From Nonomuraea sp. MG754425 (GTDB taxonomy: Bacteria > Actinomycetota > Actinomycetes > Streptosporangiales > Streptosporangiaceae): a DNA stretch of 64,000 bases. Positions 25,143-33,228 of this stretch are shown here, piece after piece. The DNA lies in assembly GCF_021699195.1 (NCBI RefSeq), contig NZ_SSXE01000021.1, forward strand, positions 1-64,000. Reading direction: 5' to 3'. A model generated the notes under the pieces. It saw only the letters and a program-made list of their open reading frames with translations, was not told where the DNA came from and made no database searches. Positions within the stretch are counted from its first letter, which is position 1. Each line of letters starts with the position of its first letter. The translations under genes and the position numbers were made by a program.

Positions 25143-26212
25143 CGGGACCACTCGACGTCGGTGTGATCGGCACCGGCTGGTGCGGCGGCATCCGCGCGCT
25201 GGCCTCGGCCCGCAGCGCCCTGGTGGACGGGCTGCACCTGGCGGAGATCGACCCCGCCCGGCTGGCGGAGGTGGCGGAGGCGACCGGCGCGCGCACCGCG
25301 ACCGCCGACTGGGAGCGGCTCGTCGCCGACGACCGGATCAGCGCGATCATGATCTCGGCCACGCCGGAGACCCTGCACCACCCGATGGCCAGGGCCGCGC
25401 TGGCGGCGGGCAAGCACGTCCTGCTGGAGAAGCCGATGGCACTCACGCTGGAGGAGGCCGACGAGCTGATCGGGCTGGCCGAGGCGGGCGGCCTGAAGTT
25501 CACGATCGGCTACTCGCAGCGCTTCAACGCCAAGCAGGCGCTGATCAGGCGGGCCATCGACGACGGCACCCTGGGCACCGTCACCAGCATCCTGATCAGC
25601 CGGCACATCACCAGGTCGCTCGGTGCGAAGATCAGCTCGCGGACCAGGTTGTCGCCGGCCGCGATGGAGGCCACCCACGACCTCGACTTCGCGTTCTGGT
25701 GCCTGGGCCCGCGCCGGCCGGTACGGGTCTACTCGCAGAACGCGTGGGGCGTACGCCGCGCCACCCACGGCTCCCCCGACACGCAGTACCTGCTCGTCAC
25801 CATGGACGACGGCGCGGTGGTCACGGTCGGCGCGGGCATGTCGCTGCCGCCCGGCTACCCGAACCAGTCGACCACCTGGATGGAGGTGCTGGGCACCGAC
25901 GGCGCGGTGCTGGCCGACGCCAGCCACCGGGACATCGTGCTCAACACCGTGTCCGACGGGGTGCGCTTCCCGCTGTCGACGATGCCGGGCGAGTACGTCG
26001 GCGCGACCTACGCGGGCCCGATGGAGCGCGAGACCACGCACTTCCTGGAGGCCGTCGCGCACGACCGTCCCGTCATGGTGGACCCGCGCCTGGCCCGCAC
26101 CACGATGGAGGTCTACCTGGCCGCCGACCTGTCGGCGGAGCGGGGCGAGGCGGTCGGCCTGCCCCTCTCGGCCGAGGCGTACGAGGCGGCGCTCAAGGTC
26201 GGTCGAGCCTGA
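25139..26212 (+). CDS. Gfo/Idh/MocA-family NAD(P) oxidoreductase (copy 2)
   Basis: 357 residues. It has LDVGVIGTGWCGGIRAL as nucleotide-binding start and LEKPMALTLEEADELI as family motif, and is similar over its length to the preceding gene, so probably an old tandem duplication. The ATG overlaps the upstream stop (ATGA). Its final 20 bases overlap the 3' end of the convergent amidohydrolase gene. The substrate is unknown, most likely a polyol, sugar or cyclic ketone. Confidence 0.88.
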   Translation: MTGPLDVGVIGTGWCGGIRALASARSALVDGLHLAEIDPARLAEVAEATGARTATADWERLVADDRISAIMISATPETLHHPMARAALAAGKHVLLEKPMALTLEEADELIGLAEAGGLKFTIGYSQRFNAKQALIRRAIDDGTLGTVTSILISRHITRSLGAKISSRTRLSPAAMEATHDLDFAFWCLGPRRPVRVYSQNAWGVRRATHGSPDTQYLLVTMDDGAVVTVGAGMSLPPGYPNQSTTWMEVLGTDGAVLADASHRDIVLNTVSDGVRFPLSTMPGEYVGATYAGPMERETTHFLEAVAHDRPVMVDPRLARTTMEVYLAADLSAERGEAVGLPLSAEAYEAALKVGRA

Positions 26213-27260
26213 GCAGCCGGGCGGCGTTGCCCCCGAGCACGAGCCGCCGCTCGCGCTCGTCGAGCCCAGCCCGCTCGACGAAGCCGAGCGGATCGACGGT
26301 GCCCATGTCGAAGGGGTAGTCGGTGCCGAGCAGCACGTGCTCGGCGCCGAAGTCGCTCACCAGGCGGCGCAGCAGGACCGGGTCGAAGACGTTGCTGTCG
26401 AAGTACAGCTCGCGCAGGTAGTCGCTGGGCCTGCGGTCGATGTGCCGGCGCAGTTCGGGACGTACCTCGAAGGCGTGGTCGGTGCGCGCGTAGGAGGAGG
26501 GGAGGTATCCGCCGCCATGGACGACGATCATGCGCAGGCCGGGGTGCCGCCGCCACACGCCGCCGAGGATCATGCGGGTGGTGGCCAGCGTCGAGGCCAG
26601 CGGCATGCACATGACGTTGACCAGGTAGTAGTCGCTCATCCGCTGGCCGTGGGTGAACCCCTGCGGATGCATGATGGCGACCATGCCCAGCTCGGCGGCG
26701 GCCTCCCACACCACGTCGAAGCGGGCGTCGTCGAGGTCGAGGCCCACGACGTCGGCGCTCAGCTCGAAGCCGGGGAAGCCGAACTCGTCGTGCGCCTCCC
26801 GCATGACCTCGACGGCCAGTGCCGGATGGTTCATCGGCAGGTTGGCCACGGCCGCGAACCGCCCGGGATGGCGGGCGACGACCTCGGCGAAGCGCTCGTG
26901 CTGCACCCGGCACGCCTTCAGCGCCTCCCGCTCGTCCAGCCAGTAGAAGTACTCGGTCGGCGGCACCGACAGCACCTGGAGGTCGACGCCCTGGAGGTCC
27001 ATGTCGGCCAGGCGCGCCTCGGCGTCCTCGAACTGGGCCGTCTGGCGGTCGCTGGCGCGGTACTCCCGGTTGTAGCGCAGCGTCTCGGGCGAGGAGTAGC
27101 GCAGGCGGGGCTCGTACTCGGGTTTGAAGAAGGGTTTCGCGATCTGCTCCCCGGCCGGGACGGAAAGATGCGTGTGCACGTCCACGACGCGGTACGGCGG
27201 TTTCTCCGCAACGGTCGGCTCGATTACCGGAGCCAATTCCGGCCACCATTCATCGGTCAT
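26193..27260 (-). CDS. ACMSD-like amidohydrolase/decarboxylase (copy 2)
   Basis: 355 residues. It has VDVHTHLS as the HxH metal motif, MHPQGFTHGQRM and VVHGGGYLPS with conserved His, and LLGTDYPFDMG with the metal Asp. It shares these blocks with the gene at 22945 but is on the opposite strand. The start lies only 16 bases from the divergent Ldh2-type gene, so its promoter must overlap that gene. The 3' end overlaps the Gfo/Idh gene by 20 bases. Likely decarboxylation or hydrolysis of a cyclic acid. Confidence 0.85.
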   Translation of the reverse strand: MTDEWWPELAPVIEPTVAEKPPYRVVDVHTHLSVPAGEQIAKPFFKPEYEPRLRYSSPETLRYNREYRASDRQTAQFEDAEARLADMDLQGVDLQVLSVPPTEYFYWLDEREALKACRVQHERFAEVVARHPGRFAAVANLPMNHPALAVEVMREAHDEFGFPGFELSADVVGLDLDDARFDVVWEAAAELGMVAIMHPQGFTHGQRMSDYYLVNVMCMPLASTLATTRMILGGVWRRHPGLRMIVVHGGGYLPSSYARTDHAFEVRPELRRHIDRRPSDYLRELYFDSNVFDPVLLRRLVSDFGAEHVLLGTDYPFDMGTVDPLGFVERAGLDERERRLVLGGNAARLLRLDRP

Positions 27261-27276
27261 ACCGACAGGATATACA

Positions 27277-28311
27277 ATGCGCTATTCATTTGACGAGCTG
27301 GTGGCATTCTCCACGCAATTGTTCCGGGCCGCGGGAATCAGCGGGGAGCACGCGCTGGTGACCGCCCGCCGGCTGGCCGAGGCCGACCTGCGCGGCCGGG
27401 CCGGGCACGGGCTGATCCGGGTCGCGCCCTACCTCAGGCGCATCCGCGCGGGCGGGATCAACGCCCGCGCCACGCCGCGGATCCGGCGGCAGAGCCCGAC
27501 GAGCGCGCAGGTCGACGGCGACAACGGGCTCGGCCAGGTCGTCATGACGATGGCCGCCGAACTGGCGATCACCAAGGCGGCCGGGACGGGCGTGGCGATC
27601 GTGGGCACCGTCAACTCCAACCACGCCGGGGCCGCCGGGCTCTACACCGAGATGGCCGCCGAGGCCGGCCTGGTCGGCCTCTACCTGGCGGTCGCCAGCG
27701 CCAACGGGATGCCGCCGTTCGGCGGCACCGACCCGGTGCTGGGCCCGAACCCGCTGTCGATCGCCGTCCCGGCCGCGCCCGGCAGGCCGTTCCTGCTGGA
27801 CATCGCCACCACGGCCGCCTCCCACGGCGCGATCAAGGTGGCCAGGCAGCGCGGCGAACCGCTGCCGGTGGGCTGGGTGGCCGACCGCGAGGGGCGGCCG
27901 ATCACCGACCCGGACCGCGCGGACGAGGGGTTCCTGCTGCCGATCGGCGGCCACAAGGGATCGGGGCTGACGATCGCGATCGGCCTGCTGGCCGGCGTGC
28001 TCAACGGCGCCGCGTTCGGCGCCGGCGTCGTGGACCACCGCCTCGACGACGTCACGCCGACCAACACCGGGCAGGTGTTCATCGCCGTGCGGGCCGACGT
28101 GTTCCGGCCGTCCGAACCGGTGCCCGGCGACGTGACCCGGCACCTGGACGAGTTGCGCCGGGCCGGCGGCGACACCCTGCGCCTGCCCGGCGACGAGGCC
28201 GCCCGGCTGCGCGCCGAGAATACCGAAAAGGGCGTCCCGGTCGCCGCCGACGTCATTTCCGCGCTGAATGCCGAGGCGGCCCGCTCCGGCATTTCCGACC
28301 GCCTTCGATAA
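27277..28311 (+). CDS. Ldh2/malate-dehydrogenase-family NAD(P) oxidoreductase
   Basis: 344 residues of the type-2 malate/L-lactate dehydrogenase family (also ureidoglycolate and diketogulonate reductases). It shows the conserved GHGLIRVAPYL near the N-terminus, the catalytic His in SNHAGAAG, and PIGGHKGSGL at the C-terminal side. The ATG at 27277 has ACAGGA 6 bases upstream; TATACAAT overlaps the start. It reduces a 2-oxoacid or oxidises a 2-hydroxyacid. Ten bases separate it from the FAH-family gene, so they are co-transcribed. Confidence 0.85.
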   Translation: MRYSFDELVAFSTQLFRAAGISGEHALVTARRLAEADLRGRAGHGLIRVAPYLRRIRAGGINARATPRIRRQSPTSAQVDGDNGLGQVVMTMAAELAITKAAGTGVAIVGTVNSNHAGAAGLYTEMAAEAGLVGLYLAVASANGMPPFGGTDPVLGPNPLSIAVPAAPGRPFLLDIATTAASHGAIKVARQRGEPLPVGWVADREGRPITDPDRADEGFLLPIGGHKGSGLTIAIGLLAGVLNGAAFGAGVVDHRLDDVTPTNTGQVFIAVRADVFRPSEPVPGDVTRHLDELRRAGGDTLRLPGDEAARLRAENTEKGVPVAADVISALNAEAARSGISDRLR

Positions 28312-28321
28312 GAGGAAGACA

Positions 28322-29338
28322 ATGAAACTCGTGACCTTCGAGAACGGCCCGGCGACGAGCATCGGCGCGCTCCTGGAGAACGGCGACGTCGTCGATTTCG
28401 CCGCCGCCCCCGAACTGCCCGCGACGATGGCCCGTTTCGTGGCGCTCGGGCAGCCGGGGCTCGACCGGGCCGCCGAACTGGTCGCCGAACTGTCCGCCGC
28501 CGGCAAGACCGTCCGGGGGGCGCGGCTGCTGGCGCCGATCCGCCCGCCCAACAACGTGATGTGCGTCGGCAAGAACTACCTCGACCACGCGGGCGAGTTC
28601 GCCGGCAGCGGCTTCGACGCCTCCCAGCGCCAGGTCGTGCCCGACCATCCGGTGGTGTTCACCAAGGCGCGCTCGTCCATCGCGGGCCCGGGGCAGGAGA
28701 TCGACGTCTCCGCCGACAGCACCGGCACCAGCGACTACGAGGGCGAGGTGGCCGTCGTCATCGGCGCCGGCGGCGTCCGGATCCCGGCCGTCGAGGCGTG
28801 GCGGCACGTGTACGGCTACACGATCGTCAACGACCTGACCGTCCGCGCCCTGCAGAAGCGGCACGTGCAGTTCTTCATCGGCAAGAGCGCCGCCACCTAC
28901 TGCCCGATGGGCCCCTGCCTGGTCACCCGCGACGAGATCGGCGACGTGTCCGGCCTGCGCGTGCGTACCCGCGTCAACGGGGAGCTGCGGCAGGACGCCC
29001 CGCTGGCAGACCTGATCTTCCCGATCCCCACGCTGATCGAGACGATCTCCGCGGCGGTGGCCCTGGAGCCGGGCGACGTGATCGCGACGGGCACGCCGGC
29101 GGGTGTCGGCCTCGGCTTCGACCCGCCGCGTTTCCTCGTCCCCGGCGACATGGTCGAGATCTCCGTCGACGTGAGCGGGGCGCTCCTGGTCGTGCCCGCC
29201 GCGTTGCCGAACTCGGCGACGAAGGTGTACGAGCCGGGCGCCCGCCCGGTCACGTCGAGCACCGCCGCCTGCGCGCCCGGGGTGCGCGCGACGAGCGTGC
29301 CCTCGGCGACGACGCTCGTGCCCTCCAGGAAACGGTAG
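28322..29338 (+). CDS. FAH-family (2,4-dioxo-acid) hydrolase with aberrant C-terminus
   Basis: 338 residues; GAGGAAGA precedes the ATG. The catalytic core is complete to about residue 287: VGKNYLDHAGE, metal ligands in DYEGEVAVVIG and GYTIVNDLT, ATGTPAGVG, and PGDMVEI. Where relatives end with a short G-x-L-x-N strand, this frame instead runs about 50 residues through sequence that is antisense to the sialidase-like gene. The native end therefore seems lost or overwritten by a rearrangement; the overlap with the opposite gene is 442 bases. Relatives hydrolyse acylpyruvates or 2,4-diketo-3-deoxy-L-fuconate, which would suit the deoxysugar genes nearby. Activity may survive. Confidence 0.82.
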   Translation: MKLVTFENGPATSIGALLENGDVVDFAAAPELPATMARFVALGQPGLDRAAELVAELSAAGKTVRGARLLAPIRPPNNVMCVGKNYLDHAGEFAGSGFDASQRQVVPDHPVVFTKARSSIAGPGQEIDVSADSTGTSDYEGEVAVVIGAGGVRIPAVEAWRHVYGYTIVNDLTVRALQKRHVQFFIGKSAATYCPMGPCLVTRDEIGDVSGLRVRTRVNGELRQDAPLADLIFPIPTLIETISAAVALEPGDVIATGTPAGVGLGFDPPRFLVPGDMVEISVDVSGALLVVPAALPNSATKVYEPGARPVTSSTAACAPGVRATSVPSATTLVPSRKR

Positions 29339-30927
29339 GAGGTGGCGTTCGTGCCCCACCAGAGGTCGGCGGTGACCCGGACGGAGCCGTCCCGGCCGGG
29401 CGCGGCGGCCGACAGCACCGGGGTGGCCGGCGACGCCTGCGTCACCTTGACCGTGACCGAGGTCGTCGCGGTGACGCCCTTGGAGTTGACCAGTTCGCCG
29501 GTGTAGACGTAGGAGCCGTTCGTCCTGCCGGTGACCGGGATCGTGACCGACTGCGGGGCGGTCCCGCCGTGGGCGAGGTCGCGGGCCGCGATCGGCTCGC
29601 CGTTCTCGTACAGCCGGAACGAGCTGCCGTTCTCGCCCCGCCACAGGTTCATCGTGACCCGGTAGTCGCCGTCGAGCAGGCCGGTGTCCCAGCCGTTGTC
29701 GTGGGACAGCACGCCCCTGCCGGGCACCGCCGCCGGCCCGCCGCGGCGGGCGAGGTCGGCGACCGGGACGCGGCTGAGCTGCACGTCCTCCTTGTTGGTG
29801 CCGTAGGCCGCGTACAGGAAGCCGTCCCAGACGATGCTTTTCGGGTAGCTGTAGCCGGCGGACTTGTACAGGCCCTCGTATCGGCGCGGTTGCAGGTCCT
29901 CGGCGGTGCGCAGGTTGTACGCCGCGTCGAAGGTCACCCCGTCGGCGCTGGTCAGCACGGACAGCGGGAACCGGTTGCGGGCGCCGGTCGGGTTGCCGAC
30001 CAGGTAGGCGGTGCCGTCCGGCAGGTTGCCCGCGCTCTGCTTGGTGCGCGAGTCGGGCACGTTCGTCTCGGCCGACGGCGACCAGGTCGCGCCGTCGTCG
30101 GTGCTCACCGCGGCGAGCTTGCGGTAGGTGCCGCCCCCCTGGTCGCGGAAGACCATGACGACCGAGCCGTCCGGACGCCGGTACCAGCTCGGCTCCAGCT
30201 CGCGGCTCATCTTCGGGGTGTTCGGCTGGTTGTCGAAGCGGCCCTGCGTCCAGCCCGAGACGCCGAGCGGGTCGTCGGTGTAGTACGGCTTGACGAACAG
30301 GCCCGGCTGCACGTGGAACGCGGTGAGCACCCGGCCGCCGGGCAACGCCTTGACGTCCTGCTCGATGATGCCGTCGACCGGCTGCCCGTCGGCGCCGGTC
30401 ACCCGCTTCGGACTGCTCCAGCTTCTGCCGTCGGTGCTGGTCACGTACTCGGTGTGGCCGCCGCGCGGGGTCAGCGCGCGCGGCCAGACGTTGAGGTAGG
30501 CGACGAGGGTCTTCCCGTCGGTCCACCAGCCGCCGCTGGAGGTGTAGCCGTCGGTGCGCGGCGTGGTGAGCGGGGCCGGGTCCGACCACGTCTTGCCGTC
30601 GGCGCTGGTGGCGTAGGTGACGATGGTGTCGGGGGCGTCCTCGTCCACTGCGGAGCTCTGCCACTGGGCGTACAGCCGGCCCTTGAACGGCATGAGCACG
30701 ACGCCGTGGTTGTACTTCAGGTCGTCGTCGCCGGGTGCGAAGACGGTGATGGTCTCGGCGCGCGCGGCGCGTTCCAGGCCGAGCGTGCCGGTGTCGGCGG
30801 TGTCGATGAGGCCGTCGGTCACCTTCGGCACGAGCGGCCCGTCGTCGGCGGTGGCGGCGTGCGCGGGGGCGGTGGACAGGGCGAGGAGGACCGCCAGGGC
30901 GAGGGCGGTTAACCGGGTGGGCGTCAT
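28897..30927 (-). CDS. secreted sialidase-like beta-propeller protein, 3' end running into FAH gene
   Basis: 676 residues as read. The Sec signal peptide ends PAHA (residue 24). A six-blade propeller-like region (about 45-390) has Asp-box-type motifs SADGKTW, STDGRSW, STDDGATW and SADGVTF. Two chitinase-N/FnIII-like sandwiches (about 400-580) follow. From about residue 583 the frame is only the reverse of FAH coding sequence (Arg/Ser/Pro-rich), so the natural stop appears lost. GGAGAAACACC precedes the ATG. It is the last gene of the GntR-led sugar operon, 30 bases after the DHDPS-like gene. A glycan exo-hydrolase is likely; true sialidase specificity is unproven. Confidence 0.8.
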   Translation of the reverse strand: MTPTRLTALALAVLLALSTAPAHAATADDGPLVPKVTDGLIDTADTGTLGLERAARAETITVFAPGDDDLKYNHGVVLMPFKGRLYAQWQSSAVDEDAPDTIVTYATSADGKTWSDPAPLTTPRTDGYTSSGGWWTDGKTLVAYLNVWPRALTPRGGHTEYVTSTDGRSWSSPKRVTGADGQPVDGIIEQDVKALPGGRVLTAFHVQPGLFVKPYYTDDPLGVSGWTQGRFDNQPNTPKMSRELEPSWYRRPDGSVVMVFRDQGGGTYRKLAAVSTDDGATWSPSAETNVPDSRTKQSAGNLPDGTAYLVGNPTGARNRFPLSVLTSADGVTFDAAYNLRTAEDLQPRRYEGLYKSAGYSYPKSIVWDGFLYAAYGTNKEDVQLSRVPVADLARRGGPAAVPGRGVLSHDNGWDTGLLDGDYRVTMNLWRGENGSSFRLYENGEPIAARDLAHGGTAPQSVTIPVTGRTNGSYVYTGELVNSKGVTATTSVTVKVTQASPATPVLSAAAPGRDGSVRVTADLWWGTNATSYRFLEGTSVVAEGTLVARTPGAQAAVLDVTGRAPGSYTFVAEFGNAAGTTRSAPLTSTEISTMSPGTRKRGGSKPRPTPAGVPVAITSPGSRATAAEIVSISVGIGKIRSASGASCRSSPLTRVRTRRPDTSPISSRVTRQGPIGQ

Positions 30928-30957
30928 GGTGTTTCTCCGTATCGCTGAGGAGGGCTG

Positions 30958-31830
30958 TCAGTGATAGCGCGGCAGGTCCCGGGCGAGCCGCCGCAGCGCG
31001 TCCTCGTCGGGTTCCGGGATCGGCATGCGGGAGCGGCCGACCGGCCGGCCCGCGAGGCGGTGCACGGCGAGCATCCGGGTCGGCTCGCCGCGAATGGCGT
31101 CCACCGCCTCGTCCACGTCGTCCTGCAGGCGCGCCACGGCGGCGGTGTCGGCGCGCTCCAGCGCCTCCCGCATCGCGACGAACGGCCTGGCGAACGCCGA
31201 CGCCACCCCGGACACGATCCCGTCGGCGCCCGCGGCGACGGCGCTCGCGTAGTCGCCGTCGCTGCCGGTGTAGATGCGGAACCCCTCGGGCAGCCGGGCC
31301 CGGAACGCGGCGATCCGCTCCAAGGGCTCCCCGCTGACCTTCACCCCCACGACGTGCGGCAGGCCCGCGAGCCGCGCCAGCAGCTCGTCGTCCACCGCCA
31401 CGCCGGTGCGCGCCTCGAAGAGGTAGACGAACACGTCCAGACCGGCGGCCTGCGCGCTGACGTCCCGGAAGAACGCGAAGACCTCCTCGGGCGGCGCCGG
31501 CAGGTAGAACGGGGTGAGCACGGCGATCTCGCGGGCGCCGGCCTCCCGCGCGCCCGCGATGAGCTGCGACACCTCGAACCGGCTGGCGGCCCCGACGTGC
31601 ACGATCACCCGGATGCCGGGCAGCTCCTCGACGGCCAGCTTCGCGACGGCGTTGCGCTCCGGTATCGACAGGGCCGGGAACTCCGCGGTCGTGCCGAGCA
31701 CGAGCGCTCCCTGGACCCCGGAGCCCGCGACGTACGCGAGGATCTCCCGGGTCCCGGCCAGGTCGAGCGACCCGTCCGCGGCGAACGACACGGGTACGGC
31801 GGTGATGATGTCATGAGAGGTGGTAGGCAT
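30958..31830 (-). CDS. DHDPS/N-acetylneuraminate-lyase family aldolase
   Basis: 290 residues, class I Schiff-base aldolase barrel. The Schiff-base lysine is in GVKVSG (about residue 162) and the catalytic Tyr region is YLFEARTG. The substrate loop GTTAEFPALS differs from the GTTGE-S of true DapA, so a 2-keto-3-deoxy sugar acid or sialic acid is more likely than dihydrodipicolinate. It lies between the binding protein and the sialidase-like gene in a sugar operon. It would cleave the acid derived from the released sugar to pyruvate plus an aldehyde (inference). Confidence 0.85.
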   Translation of the reverse strand: MPTTSHDIITAVPVSFAADGSLDLAGTREILAYVAGSGVQGALVLGTTAEFPALSIPERNAVAKLAVEELPGIRVIVHVGAASRFEVSQLIAGAREAGAREIAVLTPFYLPAPPEEVFAFFRDVSAQAAGLDVFVYLFEARTGVAVDDELLARLAGLPHVVGVKVSGEPLERIAAFRARLPEGFRIYTGSDGDYASAVAAGADGIVSGVASAFARPFVAMREALERADTAAVARLQDDVDEAVDAIRGEPTRMLAVHRLAGRPVGRSRMPIPEPDEDALRRLARDLPRYH

Positions 31831-31864
31831 GAGTCTTTCGCGGGAGACGGTGACATGAGGGATA

Positions 31865-31899
31865 CCGGGTGGCGGACGGTGACCCGCCCGGCCACCCGG
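31865..31899 (-). terminator. stem-loop between binding-protein and aldolase genes
   Basis: CCGGGTGGC (31865-31873) pairs with GCCACCCGG (31891-31899) in the 89-base gap after the binding-protein gene. Hairpins here usually stabilise the upstream message or attenuate the downstream genes. Confidence 0.4.
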
Positions 31900-31919
31900 G
31901 TCGGACGGCGCGGGCCGGA

Positions 31920-33182
31920 TCAGCCGGCGGAGTAGGCCTCGTCCATCGACGCCAGCACCTGCCCCGCGTCCGCCTGGCCGGAGAAGAGCTGCTGGATCCC
32001 GGTGAAGTGCGCGGCCTGCACCTTCGCGCTCGGCCAGCCGCTGTCCGGGAAGGGCGCGGTGTGACCGGCGGCGATGATGTCGATGGCGGCCTGCACGGCG
32101 GGCTCGGCCCCGACGTCGGCTCCCTGGATCGCGGGGATGCCGGGGGCGGCGTCGAACCAGACCTTGATGGCCTCGGGCGTCGCCAGCCAGTCGACGAAGT
32201 CGAGGGCGTTGACCCGGTTCTTCGCCGTCTCGTTGACCGCGAAGCTCACCCCGATGCCGCGCGGGACCGGGTTGGTGCCGCTGTCACCGCCGGGCAGCGG
32301 GAAGAAGCCGAACTCCGTGCGCGCCGGAGCGGTCGAGGCGATCTGCGAGAACGAGGCCAGCACCTGCACCACGCCGATGGCCTTGCCGGTGTTGACGAGA
32401 CCGTAGGACGCGGTCACGTCGGTGCCGAGCGGGTCGTCGTTGAAACAGCCCGCCTTGCCCATCTCCTGGTACTTGGCCAGCGCGTCCGCCCATCCGGAGG
32501 CGGCGAAGGTGGCCTGGTTCTGCGCCATCTTGTCGTTGAAGCCCGGGTCGGCGGCGTAGACGGTCGAGGCGACCAGCGCGTACGGGATGAGCTGGGTCAC
32601 CCAGTCGGTCTGGATGCCCAGCGCGAAGGCGACCTTGCCCTTGGCCTTGGCGTCCGCGCAGAAGGTGAGCAGTTCGCTGTAGGTGGCCGGCACCTTCAGG
32701 CCGGTCTCCTTCAGGGTGGCGGCGTTGTAGATGGCGCCGATGGCGTCGAGCTTCGACGGCAGCCCGTAGGTCTTGCCGCCGATCCGCAGCGTCTCGGCCG
32801 TGCCGGGCTCGACCTTCCCGGCCCACGGCCGGTCCGACAGGTCGGCCAGGTAGCCGGCCTTCTGCAGGATGGAGATGGCGCCGGGGTTGCCGCTGCCCGG
32901 CCACACCGTGAACACGTCGGACGCGGTGCCCGACGAGAGCTGGGTGCGCAGCGTCGTCTGGTACTGCGCGGTGTCGGCCACGGTCAGGTTGACGTCGAGG
33001 CCGCTCTTCTTCTTGTACGCCTCGATCACCGCCTCCATCGGCGCCTGGTTGTTCGACGTGGTGGCGACGGTGAGCGCGCCGGTCTTCTCATTGCTCGGGG
33101 CCTGCGGCTGCGCTCCGCAGGCGGCCAGCACCAGCGCGGCGGCCGCGAGACCGGCCACAGCGGTGATCTTCCGGTTGATCAT
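31920..33182 (-). CDS. ABC-type sugar-binding lipoprotein
   Basis: 420 residues. The lipoprotein signal ends in the lipobox LAAC (Cys near residue 22), followed by a family-1 extracellular solute-binding fold with LPSKLDAIGAIYNAATLKE and NRVNALDFVDWLATPEA. It captures an oligo- or monosaccharide outside the membrane for the two permeases at 35943-37714. It lies downstream of the rhamnosidase gene rather than first in the operon, which is less common. No ATPase gene is in the operon, so a shared MsiK-type ATPase elsewhere probably energises uptake, as in streptomycetes. Confidence 0.9.
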   Translation of the reverse strand: MINRKITAVAGLAAAALVLAACGAQPQAPSNEKTGALTVATTSNNQAPMEAVIEAYKKKSGLDVNLTVADTAQYQTTLRTQLSSGTASDVFTVWPGSGNPGAISILQKAGYLADLSDRPWAGKVEPGTAETLRIGGKTYGLPSKLDAIGAIYNAATLKETGLKVPATYSELLTFCADAKAKGKVAFALGIQTDWVTQLIPYALVASTVYAADPGFNDKMAQNQATFAASGWADALAKYQEMGKAGCFNDDPLGTDVTASYGLVNTGKAIGVVQVLASFSQIASTAPARTEFGFFPLPGGDSGTNPVPRGIGVSFAVNETAKNRVNALDFVDWLATPEAIKVWFDAAPGIPAIQGADVGAEPAVQAAIDIIAAGHTAPFPDSGWPSAKVQAAHFTGIQQLFSGQADAGQVLASMDEAYSAG

Positions 33183-33228
33183 GCTCGTTATACTCCAGAG
33201 GAGGAAGGGGGCGGGAGCCCCCGGGGAA

